Shown: one piece after another, positions 33,331 through 45,630 of the stretch
Position numbering within the stretch: the first letter of the stretch is position 1
Layout: each line of letters starts with the position of its first letter
NCBI GenBank assembly: GCA_002633005.1
Contig: NMRA01000023.1
Coordinates: 116,580-180,579, forward strand
DNA from: Phoronis australis
Taxonomy: Eukaryota; Phoronida; Phoronidae
Direction: 5' to 3'
DNA length: 64,000 bases
Made by a program: the position numbers and the translations under genes
The notes under the pieces: generated by a model
The model's database searches: none
What the model was told of the DNA's origin: nothing
The model's input: only the letters and a program-made list of their open reading frames with translations

Positions 33331-36300
33331 TCTTACAATCCACCCAATAAACAAGCCCCGCAACTACATGTATATATGTGTCACATTCGGTTAAAGTCTT
33401 TATGTGCCAAAATGCACTCCTCCAAAGATCACTTTAATATCATGCGTCTATAACAGATTTCATCACTTTCAAGCTCAGAAATGTATCATGCTTTTATCTG
33501 TTTATTATTCTGAAACGTGAGCAGATGACACTATCTGTGTCAGGTTCTACGGTATAAGTTGATACCTTTGATAAAAATACACTTCAACAAATACGTTGAC
33601 ACCATTGTGAATGACATTCTTGCTTAATTCGCCAACAAAAACTCTCACAGATGAACATTTAACCATTTATTGATCTTGCACATAGTGAACTATGAATACC
33701 CAAATTATCTTTAAAATCAAGTGATGGGCACCAAAAATAGAGGGTACATATACATCCATAGGAACAATGCTTGTGATATGCATGTACAGTTTCATCCTGC
33801 ACATCTTGGCAGACTTCCAGTCACCACAATTACAGAATCCGACCATTTTAGTAACAATTACCACTAAAAATGTAATAAAAGAACATTCGACAGTGTTAGA
33901 TAAAATGGTATTTGCTTTCTTCACACAAAACCTCTTATGCATAGTGACTACAATTCTCAATAACTGAAAGCAGTTATTTTTAAAGATGTTTAAACTGCAA
34001 AACCTGCAATGCCATTTGCCTGTATTGTCTAATTAACAAAACTCAGGTTCTGATAGGCTGTAGTTGAAGTGATGATGGTGATGTTGAAGACCCTAAGGAA
34101 CGAAGGTGACACTTTATAGCTTAAGACACAAAAAACATAATTAAAATATTCATTGTCACTACCATTAGTAAGGGCAGATCCTGGTAACTCGCTACGCCAC
34201 TAACAAATGTCCTGCTATCATCACTTTGAGCATCACAAACAGATCCCAATGACTCTTTTACCACCTCCATGGAGACTGTCGTATTGTCATCATCACTCTC
34301 AGAATCATGGCATAGCTTGGAAAATTTCCCTTTATCTTAAAAATTTCCAGACTTCATACTCTTGATGACATCAATTCAGTCTATTGCCTGAAAATACAAT
34401 TGAAGTTTTTAAACATACGTTTTGCTATGATAAAAGTTTGAAGATTGGGCAGGATGTTCTTTTTCATAATAAATGCATTGTGAAAGCTCTCATAAACAGC
34501 TTTTGTTACAGTGTCTAAGACATAATTTTAGGGAATTACATGCATTTTTTGTATATTGTATTAAACTTAGGCCTGACAGGTATCTAGTTAGTTTCATATT
34601 TTTACACTTTTCACAATTTACTTAGAATAGAACTGTTATCATTTGGCAGGTATCCTTGCACACACTGCAAAATCTATCATTCCTGTGAGGTATACATTAT
34701 TTATGGAATCTTTAGTTATACTTTACGCGTATGTCTTGTTCATATGGCAAATATTTGTCACCAGTGGAGCATGTATTTGGCTATGAGGTTTGCACATTAG
34801 AGCAACCATTTTTGTTGCTGCACTAAGGATTGGATATAACACTGGAGCTTCAGACCATAGACATGGAGTGCATTCCTACGAAAATACACTATTTTACACA
34901 AACAATAATATAACATTTACAATTATAATAATAACAATACGTTTGTGATTTCTTTGTAGTTCAAATCTGTCAGGTGTGTCCCTTTTAGCATCCCTGCAGG
35001 TCGATAGTACAAAGAGGAGTTATTCGGAAAGACGTTTTAGGAGCAGTGGCCTTTTTATAGGTTTTTGATCTCAAGACCAAAGGACCTTTATTCTAAAGAG
35101 TGTTAAACTGAGAAATGAGCTTTGTTTGTTTGTGAAAATTTGATTTCACTTAAAAAGGAAACTAAACCATGTTTTAATGATTTCAACGAATCCTGCTCCT
35201 GTCATCTGCTCATGCCTCATTGGAAAAAGCTGTAATTACTAAAAACTTGCACCTCTATCTCGCCTTTTGGTCCTTGGTGGGTGGTCTTTTCACACACTTG
35301 CCATGAAATTCTCTAAAGCGTAGTCGCGCTTGGCCGTTTAGCTGACTTTTAAGAGTTTCAAAATTTTCCGAACTTTTCAGAGTTGTCGAGAGTTACAGGC
35401 CGTTATTTTGTTCCTGGATAGTAAAGAAATTTTTTGGTATTTTGGTGATAAGTCAAAACCGAGTCTGCCTTCCTTTTGATTATCTGAAGTGTCTTTGGTC
35501 AGAAGGGCCATTGGTCTGATTGGTCCACTGAGCGTTACATCTTGCAATAAACCTAATTAGTAAGCATGAAAGATTGCCAGGTAACCATATTGCAATGACC
35601 ATGGTTGGTGTGTGGCAGGGCTAGGATGACAAGAGAAAAATGACGAAAGAGGCGTGCATCTTCAAAATTAAGTCGTTATCATTTGCATTCATAATAATTC
35701 TTAATTGTGCTTAAATGTACTAAAACAGCAGTCTTCTATAAGCTGTGTCGTAATGTCATCACCCAGATCACTTTCAGACTGACAGTCCTTCGAACTAAAG
35801 TTCCTTTGCACGAGAGACTATCAAAGGTCCTTTGGAATACAGGATCGACCAACCCCATCTCAGCACATTTCGTATAGACATCACAAAACAATAAAGAAAC
35901 AGGAGCTGAAAAGGTATCACCATATGTTTGACATCAGCAAGAAATAAATTTTGAATTTACAAAGGTATTGTGTGATGAAAATTGAAAAACAAGTAATTTC
36001 AATTACATGACATACCTTTCAGACGATCTATAAAAAAATTCTTGATTATTTTAGCAGAACTGAACACCTTGTGACGAAAACAGCATCGATCACTTCTTCA
36101 TCTGAAACATATTATAAATGCAGTGATCTATGCTGCACCTTTACATTTGCATTCATTTGTTTGGCTTACTTAAATATGTCTTCTAAATTTCCAGTAACAT
36201 GAGTTTGAAAGTTTTAAAGTTATTCTGCTACATTAAATGGTTCACCTAGTTAACAATAAATATGTTGCGAAGAAAACTGTTGCAAATAACGCAATGTGCA

Positions 36301-37027
36301 ATATGCTAGTTGATGCATGTCTGAAAAAGAGGCTCTATGCTGATGGAATTAGGATCAAAATGACTCTATAGTTACCTAATGAAAGAATTAAATCAAAGTA
36401 GCCATTAATTATGACCTCGCACTCATGAGTTTAAAAAATTAAAATAGCGGAAACCTTGCAGAAATGTGTAGAATCTAAGAAAATATATATGTATATTTCC
36501 CATAATACTTCATTTATGTGAAACTCACACCCCTACTTAACTCACCCATGTGAAGTTTCATGTTTCCTTACTCTGAGAAAACAAGCACCAAATTCTATCT
36601 TCATCTGTGTCATTGTCATGTTGAACTGAAAGGAGTGACAACATTCTCATCTGGAAAAAATCAAAACTGTCAATAGAAATGAAATGTTGTCTGTAGTCCA
36701 AAGGTTCTTTAGTCCAAAAACAATAGGAACTACAGCCCGAAGAGTCAATAGTGGGAATAGAAAACTTGTTAATAGTTTTTTTACAATATTCTGTAATATA
36801 CGGAGTTAAATGTCTTCAGGATTTCAGTTAATTTTACACCATTTTCTCCATCTTTTAAAATTCCGTACAGTTCTGTGAAGCAGGCAAAACTCTTTTTCGT
36901 GAGATTGTGGTTATTCAATGAAAAACAACCTGAACAAGATACATGTACGAACACTTAGTTTGATGTTGAAAAATATTCTAGGTAACTACCGAGTTGGTAA
37001 TGACAGATAAAATTCCCCTTAATTTTT
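33331..37027. other. 3.7 kb AT-rich non-coding stretch
   Basis: No frame has a recognisable domain; the minus-strand frame at 33667-33960 is Cys-containing but unplaced. I see no long repeats shared with the rest of the window. It could be intron or intergenic sequence. Confidence 0.45.
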
Positions 37028-37767
37028 CAGTGCTGTAGTGATAAAATAAGAGGTAAGCAGGCACCCTTCGTGTCGCTTTTAGCGCTGAATTTTAAAAGTG
37101 CATTGAACTCGCGAAACCTGACTCACAAACATGTAGGCATATATTTTGACTCATGAGTAGGTATTCACATAGAGTCTGCAGTGGCGGATCTTGGATGTCG
37201 GAGGAAAAGGGTCAAACAGCTCATTTTCGAAAGAAAAGGTCCGCGTGCATTCCGAGTGGTCTCAGAAGGGGGCCCAAGCACAATTATAAAGGAAAATAGA
37301 AGCGTAACGCCCAGAAGCGATAAGGTGGCAGCGACTTTCAGTCGCCCGTGGGGTGTGTCCTCAGGGCCCTTCGCCACCCCCCCCCCCTTTATTCAGCTAT
37401 GGACGTGACACCATAACTATTTCTTTATCTTGAAATATTAATAAAAATTCCATTAATCGGCGAGCATACATGTATGCCTGGTGGTTGCGCGCGCCGAAAA
37501 GTTCATCAATGATGCTGTCATCGGCGTAGCGCATTGATGGCGTAAGTTATCGCCTTGAGACTACGCCCCACCACACCGTCACTTACGGCTCGTAGACCCT
37601 ACATGTACGTTAAATTAAAAAAGTGGTTGCTACGATAAAATGTAAGAAGGTGGTTGGCTGCAAGTACATCCCACGTACACCATAACTACCGGTGGGTAGG
37701 CGCTATGTTGAACAGCAAAAAGGTAGTTGGCTGCGCCTACATGCACCTATGCCCCACTACAGCACTG
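37028..37767. mobile_element. CAGTGCTGTAGT-ended element, 740 bp (long relative of 25687-25842)
   Basis: The left tip CAGTGCTGTAGTGATAAAAT and the right tip CCCCACTACAGCACTG are inverted relative to each other. Reversed, the right part reads GTAGGCGCAGCCAACTACC, matching GTAGGCGCAGCAAACCACC in the short element. The interior holds extra DNA absent from the short copy, including AGTGGCGGATCTTGGATGTC and a C run (37377-37387) that looks like another nested repeat. There is no transposase frame. No clear target duplication was identified. Confidence 0.7.
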
Positions 37768-39244
37768 TCAGACTATTGACCAATCGACCCACAGACCCTT
37801 TGGACCACTCCATCCCTTGTTGAATCATTTAAGCAGACATCAAAGTTACTAAGAGAATTCAAAGATCATCTATATTTTTAAGTATTTTTTCACAAGGTCT
37901 GGTCTGGTGTATGTGCCCTCTTTTTAATGACAACAGAAAATATGTTTAGTGAATACAAATTTTATGCACTTGGTTAGTAAAGATTTGAGAACCTGTATAT
38001 TTTGGCAACTTAGACAAAATAATTTCAGTAAATTATTTTACCCTGGATTTTCCCATTTCATGTTTCAGATTTGGTTTTCAGTCACTGATTTCCAAGAGCT
38101 CATTTAAGAGTTAAAAAGATCTAAGGTTGATACTAGATCACCCACATTGAATCAATGTCAAAACATGTACGAACCACAGCTTCTTGCTACATTAAGTAAA
38201 AAGTCACATTTAAAGAACAGGCAAACAACACTGCATATTTACACCTTTGGTCACTAATTTTCCAGGCTTGTTTGAAGTGTAAAATATTTTTAAGGAAAAG
38301 TTTTTGGTTGACATTTAGGACTGAACCAGACCAAACTACGAAAGTTTTATGAAAGATTTTACATAATTGCCTTACGATATGTTTCAGTGTAAATGCTAGT
38401 CTGTACATTTGCTTTTCCAGTATTTACTTCTTGTTAGAATTTGTAATATGTACAGTTATTGCTTATTTATTTGATCGATGGGTTACATCTTAGAGGGACT
38501 TTTGTAGCATTGCAGTCCACAAAATGGACGTTTTTCTTAGGGAAATCGGTACTGCAAGGACACCCGTAAGGAATTCTCTCAGAAAAGGCACCATTTCGCA
38601 GTGAATCTGAAAAATCTTACGAAGTGCAATCACTCAGCTCATAATACTAAGGGGTGGTTAGATTTTGAAATATTTTAGGAGGGACAGATGCGAGTATTTG
38701 GTCGCATCTTCTGCATTAGAAATAGTTCCTAGGACTCTATTAAAAGCATGTTAGCCATCCATAATCACCACTCTGATACATGACATTGCAATTACTTTTA
38801 TAATCAAAATATTATAGGAATTTGAAAGACTTACCGTAGCCTTAGATCTCGGATGTACCATAGACTTAGATCTGGGATGTACCATCTTCCACACAAAAAT
38901 TCTTGTTTCAGATAAAACGAAATAAAACTTGTCTCCACTCAAACTCTAAAAGGATGTCCAACCCCAACTCTATTAACACTAAAATCAAAACCTCAGACGC
39001 TTGTTGCAGTGTTAGGTCAAGTAACTTAATATCCTCCATGGCCATTACATAACAATATACTGTACCAATGTAGGTCACATATGGCACTCTGTAGCAGGAC
39101 ACTCATAATAACAGTGACATCTTTTGGGAGAGACTGCACAGTGTTATATATAGGATGTTGTGATGAAACCAAGTTGTTGAGAGAATACACGTGGAGGCAT
39201 TGTGCATACATGTACCAAATAACAGTTTCTGATAGGTCCGAAAT
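37768..39244. other. AT-rich non-coding; small local reduplication
   Basis: At 38845-38886 the phrase AGATC(T/C)(C/G)GGATGTACCAT is repeated in tandem. Nothing else is recognised. Confidence 0.45.
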
Positions 39245-39335
39245 TGTGGGGCATTATATATACCCCACAATTTTTCGTAACCCCACAGTAAAGGTCTCAT
39301 ATATAAAAATGCCCCGGATCTGTATAGTTCTCTTA

Positions 39336-39337
<2 letters not shown>

Positions 39338-39378
<41 letters not shown>
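39338..39378. repeat. TA microsatellite
   Basis: A run of TA dinucleotides beside CCCC-containing minisatellite-like words (39248-39315). Confidence 0.95.
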
Positions 39379-39382
<4 letters not shown>

Positions 39383-39399
39383 CATTGTTCGAATCATTT

Positions 39400-40118
39400 T
39401 TGTTACACATCTTTTCCTGTGTTCAGTGGAATGAGAACCCGGATTCGCTTACCCCCTCGGCTAAGTACATTTGCAATTTTGCAGCGCTTTTACCAAAATA
39501 TTCACATGCACACTATTTCTTTGGTTCACAGGTCTAATCTTTTCGTGACTGGAAGCTTAGCTTTTGATTTTGGCGGTCGACTACCGCGGCTGGTTTATGT
39601 TCGGGATGTCGCCAGTCCGGCCGCCGACTACAGACTTAATCGAGTTACGAACCTCTCGATTATAACGAGCACTTTAGTCTGTTCATAACTGAAAAATATC
39701 GTAAGTCTAAAATTACAGAACACGGTCATGCTCTTCTGTGTGTATTTCGTGGATGAATGTTTGTAAAGTATCACCCAACATAACCATAATTCCCTCCACC
39801 GACCTCGGTAAGTTTTCCTACCGTACTTTTTAGGCTACGGTACAAATGTACGTCCAAAATTTCTATAAATACGTAACAGAAAAATAAAAAAACTCGTTTA
39901 AAGCGAAGAAGTCAAGCAATAAGCTGACACCAATAAGGGTGTTGTTAACTGCTGAACAGACTGTGTCAGAACCTATGACATAATTGGTTAATTTCAGCAC
40001 CTTCGACTGTCGTCTGGAGTCTGGTAAAAGAACTGAACTTGCAGTTATCGAGTGGAACTACTCGATCTAAATTGATAGAAGGTAGTTTTTTTTATTCTGG
40101 TAGCAATCTCCTTTAATT
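39400..40118. mobile_element. Diverged, inverted and truncated relative of the THAP/TTAA element
   Basis: Reversed, the right edge reads TTAA then AGGAGATTGCTACC, then ATCAATTTAGATCGAGTAGTTC-like sequence, matching the left end of the copies at 30829 and 42245. Moving left, blocks such as GGTTTATGTTC, CCAGTCCGGCCGCCG, TTCGTGACTGGAAG and AGAACCCGGATTCGC follow the same order as the reverse complement of about 42730-42970. The THAP-containing half is missing; the match ends near the microsatellite at about 39400. Confidence 0.65.
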
Positions 40119-41032
40119 AATACATCGTACAGCATACATTTTATGCCAAAGGGTGAGAGCACCTCAAAACTAAACTTCAGTGTGCAGACTGTTTTCAGAA
40201 TAATTAAATTCAGTTCCCGCATTCACTAGTCAACGCTGAATTTTAAACAGTCCCGGCATTTAATGATATATGTTTTTGTAACCATTCATTGGGCTCTCCG
40301 TCTTGTGAACTGATGGTTCTGTCCTTAAACTAGTATGTAAGTTCCATAAAAGATAGCAATTTCATCAACCCTCACGATCACTTTACTTAATCAATGAACA
40401 CTATACCACTGTTAGGCCTACTACAAAGCCGAAATACCCAGTCAATTTGAACGTACATTGCTCCCACTGATCTCCCTATCGCTACGCCACTTTGGCATTG
40501 GTCAGTTCCCGTTTAAAGTATTCAACTACCACTCACAGGGTATTGCATTTTTAGAAACATAGTTCTTAATTGAATCACAGGGTTCAAACGCGTTTCCCCC
40601 ACGAGTGACATTGTCTGGTTTTGCTTTTCTCGCATGAGACTTCTGTTTGCTAAAACTATCCAATTTTGCTTGCATTAAAACTTTGGCTGTTAACACATAT
40701 TCACTTATTTGTATTCATGTGGACTTGCCAGCTGACCAGAATGGAGCCTCTGCCTCCTGGCTACAGAGAAGCCTTTCTTTGCTGTAATAAAGATTCACGG
40801 ATAATTTTGTAATTCAAGTAAAAGGTCTGAAAACTAGTGGTCTGTGGTAATCAAACAGGGACTCTCCAATTAAAATTACATTACATTTAGTTTCAGTCAC
40901 ATCATTTACTCAACTCGGTTCGACAAATGGAGCGTCCGTGTATTTTACATCGATTACTGCCAAACTCGACACGTTCATGTAATATCTCAAGTTTGGGTAG
41001 AGTCCAGTAACTGTCCCTCGGCTAGAAAAGTT
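40119..41032. other. Non-coding; no gene recognised
   Basis: Short frames only, with no family match and no repeat partner seen in the window. Confidence 0.4.
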
Positions 41033-41112
41033 TGTTCCAAAACCTCCTCGACCTCCTCGAACACCACACCCCACAATACCCTCGACCTACGACCCTCAAC
41101 CCCCTCGACCCA
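41033..41112 (-). repeat. G-rich GGGTCGAGGG dispersed repeat, copy 2 (inverted)
   Basis: On the + strand this reads TTGTTCCAAAACCTCCTCGACC ... CCCCTCGACC, the reverse complement of the family. The AGAACAATC edge is recognisable with one change; the GCCACAGG edge is not clear. Confidence 0.65.
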
Positions 41113-42090
41113 GCCTACAGACGCTAGACTCAATGTGAGCATAGAACAAGCGCTGACTTGCTGGACCAACAAGTCGGACCCTGAGACTGGCTGGTGTTTC
41201 CCCATTTTCGTTTGCAATTAGGATTGTCGATTCGACAACTTTGAAAGTAAAAAGCAAAAACTCAAACCAAAGACCTACCAAAGTCAGTTACATATCCCGT
41301 TCCCGGCAGAGTGTAATCGTCTCGTCAGCTCTTTCAGTGAATGGCAGAGTGTGTCGCTCAAATGTGGATTTGGCCTAGAAACTCATCTGAGTAAACTACA
41401 TCGTACTCGAGCACACAACCATGGCTTTTCCGAAAGACAATAACTGGAAATTTTGTTCAGCCATGAGTTACGTAACAGCAGATTTGTCCGACTCTGTGCT
41501 AGTTACTGTGTTGCTATATACAGGGTTTCAACTTACGTATCCACTGTTCGTACACTGTACTTATTGTAACTGATCTAGTTATTAAACGTATCATTGTTGT
41601 TTTGTTTTTATTCTTAGAAGTGCTTACAATAGCATGCTGCTTGATGGTCCTTGAAATCCAGGCATTAAACTTTAGACATGATCTGTAAAGTGCCCATAAT
41701 CATAGTCCACATTTGAAAGGGTGTTCCATAGAATGGACGTTTTCATGAACACAAACAAAGCTATTAGGTAAAAGCCTATTCTGGTTGAATTTACATGATT
41801 TATTTTCAGCAAACTAGCCAAAAATGGGAAATAAGTCATTTTATTCCGAAGTTATACAAATTTATATCGTGACTTCCCGTGTGTTCACCCTAACATGATA
41901 GTGGACCAGGTCATTTGAGATGGTTACAGCAGGTCTGTGAATGCATCCTGGATCTTCAACACCAAACCAAATCATCTTAAATGGCAGAAAAACATCAAAA
42001 TTCTATTGCCTATTTCCACACATGTTCAGGGCACAGGGCACTCAACCTGGAAAAGTCTTTCCTTGAGTCAGCACATGGTATTACGTAATA
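41113..42090. other. Non-coding; no gene recognised
   Basis: Nothing supportable was found. Confidence 0.4.
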
Positions 42091-42094
42091 TATG

Positions 42095-42124
42095 TATGTA
42101 CGTATTTATGTATGTATGTACTGC

Positions 42125-42163
<39 letters not shown>

Positions 42164-42195
42164 CATACACACACACGCACACACACAAACGCAAA
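42095..42195. repeat. Compound microsatellite: TATG, TA, then CA
   Basis: GTATGTAC-type words (42095-42127) are followed by a TA run (about 42128-42156) and a CA-rich run with interruptions (42157-42192). It lies about 50 bases left of the TIR element at 42245. Confidence 0.9.
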
Positions 42196-42240
42196 CTCGG
42201 GACCTGTTCCAAGTCCACCTTAAAATTAATTTTGACTAAG

Positions 42241-43934
42241 TTGAAGGAGAATGCCACCCAAAAAACAACCTATTTCGTATCAATTTAGATCGAGTAGTTC
42301 TACTCGACAACGGCACGTTCGGTTGCGATACCTGACACCTGAAGGCAGACGAAGGTGTTGAAATTATCCAATGACGTAATTGGTTTCACACGCTCGTCTT
42401 TTCAGGATTTCAAAACACGAGTTACTAGTGTCAGCTTCTAGCTTGAATTCATCGTTTAACACAAATAAATCATCAAACGTCGATGTCAAACCCTTAAAAA
42501 TACACCGAGTTCTTATATAAACGTGTTCTTTTATTTCGCTCTAACGAATTTACTGGTATTTGGACACACCATAGCCTATGAAGTTCCGCATGCCAGTACC
42601 AAGGTCCGTAGCACTGAGGAGTTTGGGGTCTGTTCGAAGATAAATTCGAAGTGTTCCTCCGTGAACTACAGACAGGAGAACCTAGATCTGTGTTGTTATA
42701 CACTGTAGTTGTGATTTTTTGAGTTCTAAGCACACAAAACCCTTGTTATTCCGGCCAGGAGCTCGGAACCCGATCAGGCCCGTCGCGGCGGCCGGGACTG
42801 GTAGGAACATAAACCTGCTTGAGTTGGAAAGTAAACCTCCAGTCACGAAAGGCTATAATAGTGAGGCAAAGAAATAATGTGAACGTAATTATTTATGTGA
42901 ATTAGGCACGAAACTGAAAATCTACTTACTTTTCGGCGCCCGCGATGTCGGGTTCCCCTTCCACACTGACCGTCAGGGCAAAGGTTGTGCAGTAACAATG
43001 ATTTGAATAATGTATTTGTATTTCTAAATAAAGATTCCCCTAACATGTGACCACAGCATATAAAATCGAATAATTGTTTCACAACAGCTTTCTGTCAGCA
43101 AACACTGAATTAGCATGCGCTCACACGGCCTCGGTGCCCGGTCAATTACCTTTGTTGCCGGCATCAAAAGCCGGTAACGCAGTGGTTTATTCATTGCTGG
43201 CTTCTCAAAACACATGCACTCACGAGCACTCCAATGAATTACAATTTGTATCTAGTGAGATAGACTTTGTTTCAGTTTCATATAAGCATTGGTTAGGATG
43301 AGAATAATTCATTTTGAAACAGAACGCAGAATAATAAACGTCCACTAAGAAGCGGCAACTCCACCCGCGCCTATCCCGAATTAGTCAAGAGCTCAGGTAA
43401 CGAAGACTTCACAGGTCGGATCGTTAGGTTTCATAGATTATCATGCAGTTCGAACCGGAATACATGTACTGATCAAGAAATATTAAAGAGGCGCCGTGAA
43501 CATGCACAGGCAACGGAACATATGGATAGTTCTTGGAAACTCGGAATTCGTCAGAGAAATCACTGTCGACAAAATGCCGGCCACAGACACGGAGATGTTT
43601 CACGGCCTCATACTTGCTATTAACAGCATACCTTTCATTCTTCACTACCGCGAGCCAATTCCTAAGCATTTCGGCGTCTCGAGGAAGTCGAAAAAACGAT
43701 ATACCCGCTTTCTTCGCAGTTTCATAGTTCGTACAAGCGGTAACGATGCACTGCAATATAGCGGCATTCACTCTGCAAACGAACCACTGACGTCGCTGCG
43801 TCGTTTCTCACCTTCCTCATAAGTTAACGCGACACCTCTTGGCAAGGTGAGGTCAACCGTATAAGAGGCGATGAGGATATAGACCGATTACGACGGTAAA
43901 AAGACTAATTAAATCGGGTGGCATTCTCCTTTAA
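42241..43934. mobile_element. TIR element with THAP exon, copy 2 (Kolobok-like, TTAA target)
   Basis: The element body is 42245-43930, 1686 bp. The left tip AGGAGAATGCCACCC and the right tip GGGTGGCATTCTCCT are perfect 15-base inverted repeats. The flanks are TTGA on the left (42241-42244) and TTAA on the right (43931-43934), again one change from a TTAA duplication. It is alignable end to end with 30829-32482. Apart from the THAP exon, no transposase coding is visible, so mobilisation would need an enzyme supplied from elsewhere. Confidence 0.8.
43424..43771 (-). CDS. THAP-domain exon inside the TIR element
   Basis: The minus-strand frame is 115 codons. The C2CH zinc-finger pattern of THAP domains is visible: Cys8 and Cys13, the SFFRLP block at 25-30, the invariant Trp39, and RVCGRHF with Cys63 and His66, followed by DF. 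THAP domains bind DNA in a sequence-specific way, and in transposons they usually recognise the element ends. After about residue 75 the sequence stops looking like THAP, and the usual AVPxxF block is absent, so the true exon probably ends at a splice donor near there. The frame is open here but broken in copy 1. Whether it is still expressed is unknown. Confidence 0.7.
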   Translation of the reverse strand: MNAAILQCIVTACTNYETAKKAGISFFRLPRDAEMLRNWLAVVKNERYAVNSKYEAVKHLRVCGRHFVDSDFSDEFRVSKNYPYVPLPVHVHGASLIFLDQYMYSGSNCMIIYET

Positions 43935-45366
43935 GTATTTGCCTCAATCTCCAAAGTCCCATATTCGGCAGGTTAATTGGCAAAACTAAAATGAAAAAGT
44001 TCTGTCGAACATAATAATCATTTTCTTGTATGCAAACTAAAGCGTTAACTTAAAATTGATTTAAGTTTAATATTTGTCACAGCTAAATCAGCTTTCTTGT
44101 GTCAGGCACCAGGTTTACGGTTGGAAATAGCTGTGGGATAAATGTCTGGAGTTCGAACTAAAGCAGGACGGAAAAATCGAACAAAACTTTGAGTATGATT
44201 TCTACTAAAAATGTTAGGTGTGTTTTGGTATAGTTTAATTTGAATCTCTACTTACGCTTTGTGCCTGTTCATGTTGCATATCTACTGAGCAATATCCAGT
44301 GCTTGATTGGCAGACGACATGGCTACCATTACAATACTGAACATGCTCACCAAACAAGTTCTAGAAGACGATGATGTTTTTAAGTAACCTGAAAGATTAT
44401 TGGAGCGTTCCCTGCTGAAGCCATGATTTTTCAACAAATGCTAGGTATCAATTTTGTCGTTATCGCTTCAGGCTAAATTATCGCTGTCTGCATGGATTGA
44501 ATGACTTTGGCCAATAAAATTGGTTTCAAAATTCCTTATCGTGCTAAAATCAATTTCTGTTACTAACATAAGCATCAAAACCACCGATGGCAAAATTGAA
44601 ACGCTTGGAAGTTTTTGGGTTCAGTCATCTTTAAAATAATTCCAAATGGGCACATGTACGCATTACCAATGACTTAACTTGCTTGCTCGTTCGACAGCAA
44701 TGGTACAAGATCAAATTTATGCAACGCACACTTTGGCATAATCATCCTATCGCACGCATGCAGACTGCTATCCGTCCTTGTCCACTATGGCACAAATGGT
44801 TTGTACGTACATCTAGTGTACTCCTATAGATCAATGCAAGTTTTATTGCAAGAAAACGCATTGGTTCAAGAGTTTCGCACTCACGCGTGTGTCAGAATCT
44901 TTTACCAAGAAGTGTAGCACAATAGAAGGGCCCGGTCCGCCATCTTGTCGATCGCCGTAATGGCTTTTGATCGAAAAATGAGCGCCTCCAGGTACAAATA
45001 AGCAAAACCAACCGAGACCGAACCAGGTAAACATAGATAAATTCATACTTTAATGGCGTTCGACGTGCATTGAAATTACTATGTGATTAAAAATGCGTAA
45101 TGCGTACATTCAGATTCGCTTAAAACCACTGACAATGAAAATGTGTGTTTTAGACAATACAAAAATGTAACAGAAAATAAGATTTTGAGTTTCATTCTCT
45201 TGAAGCTCCCTTCAAGAGCCATGGTTTGGGTTCGTGTTTGAGTTTTAAACAAGCCATATTACCGTTCCTAAGTTCACTTGATACCTCCATGGACTGCATA
45301 ATTTTTTGTGGGGCAGTTGCCCCCAGGTGCCAGCAGAAGGCGGTACATGAGAGGAGTCTATGATAT
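43935..45366. other. Non-coding; no gene recognised
   Basis: Short frames only. GGGGCAGTTGCCCCCAGG near 45311 is a small palindrome-like G/C patch common in dispersed repeats. Confidence 0.4.
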
Positions 45367-45374
45367 TCAAAAAA

Positions 45375-45630
45375 ACAGGTAGCCGTTAAGTGTCTGTTGA
45401 CTCCCTCCCAGGGTGATATATATGAGGAGTGCTAAACAGGTATACGTAGAAGGGCACCAAATGGGCGATGACCCTCTCGCAGGGGATGAATGGGGGAGTG
45501 TAAAACAGGTACCAACCAGGTTGGCGGCAAATGAGTGTTGACCCTCTCTCGGGGGAGTGCATGATAGAAGTGCAAAACAGGTAAAAGCCAAGGGATGTGC
45601 CACGTGGGTGTTGAGTCCCTCCCACTGTAA
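45375..45630. repeat. Imperfect minisatellite, about 4 units of 62-72 bp
   Basis: AAACAGGTA recurs at about 45373, 45434, 45505 and 45577. Each unit contains a TGTTGACCCTC-like and a GGGGAGTG-like block. The long minus-strand frames across it (45367-45717, 45386-45625) come from this repetition. Confidence 0.75.

Noticed and set aside
37181-37408. 75-codon frame in a G/C-rich patch
   Set aside because: It lies inside a MITE-like element with a C run, and overlapping frames exist on both strands.
37028-37767. Assignment of the CAGTGCTGTAGT element to hAT or Tc1/mariner
   Set aside because: Neither an 8-bp nor a TA target duplication is visible at the two ends, so the superfamily is left open.
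39081-39434. 117-codon frame with an IYIYIY run
   Set aside because: It crosses the TA microsatellite and the edge of a TE remnant, and there is no domain before or after.
42494-42733. 79-codon minus-strand frame inside the THAP element as a possible transposase exon
   Set aside because: No DDE-type motif is visible, and the equivalent region of copy 1 is not open.
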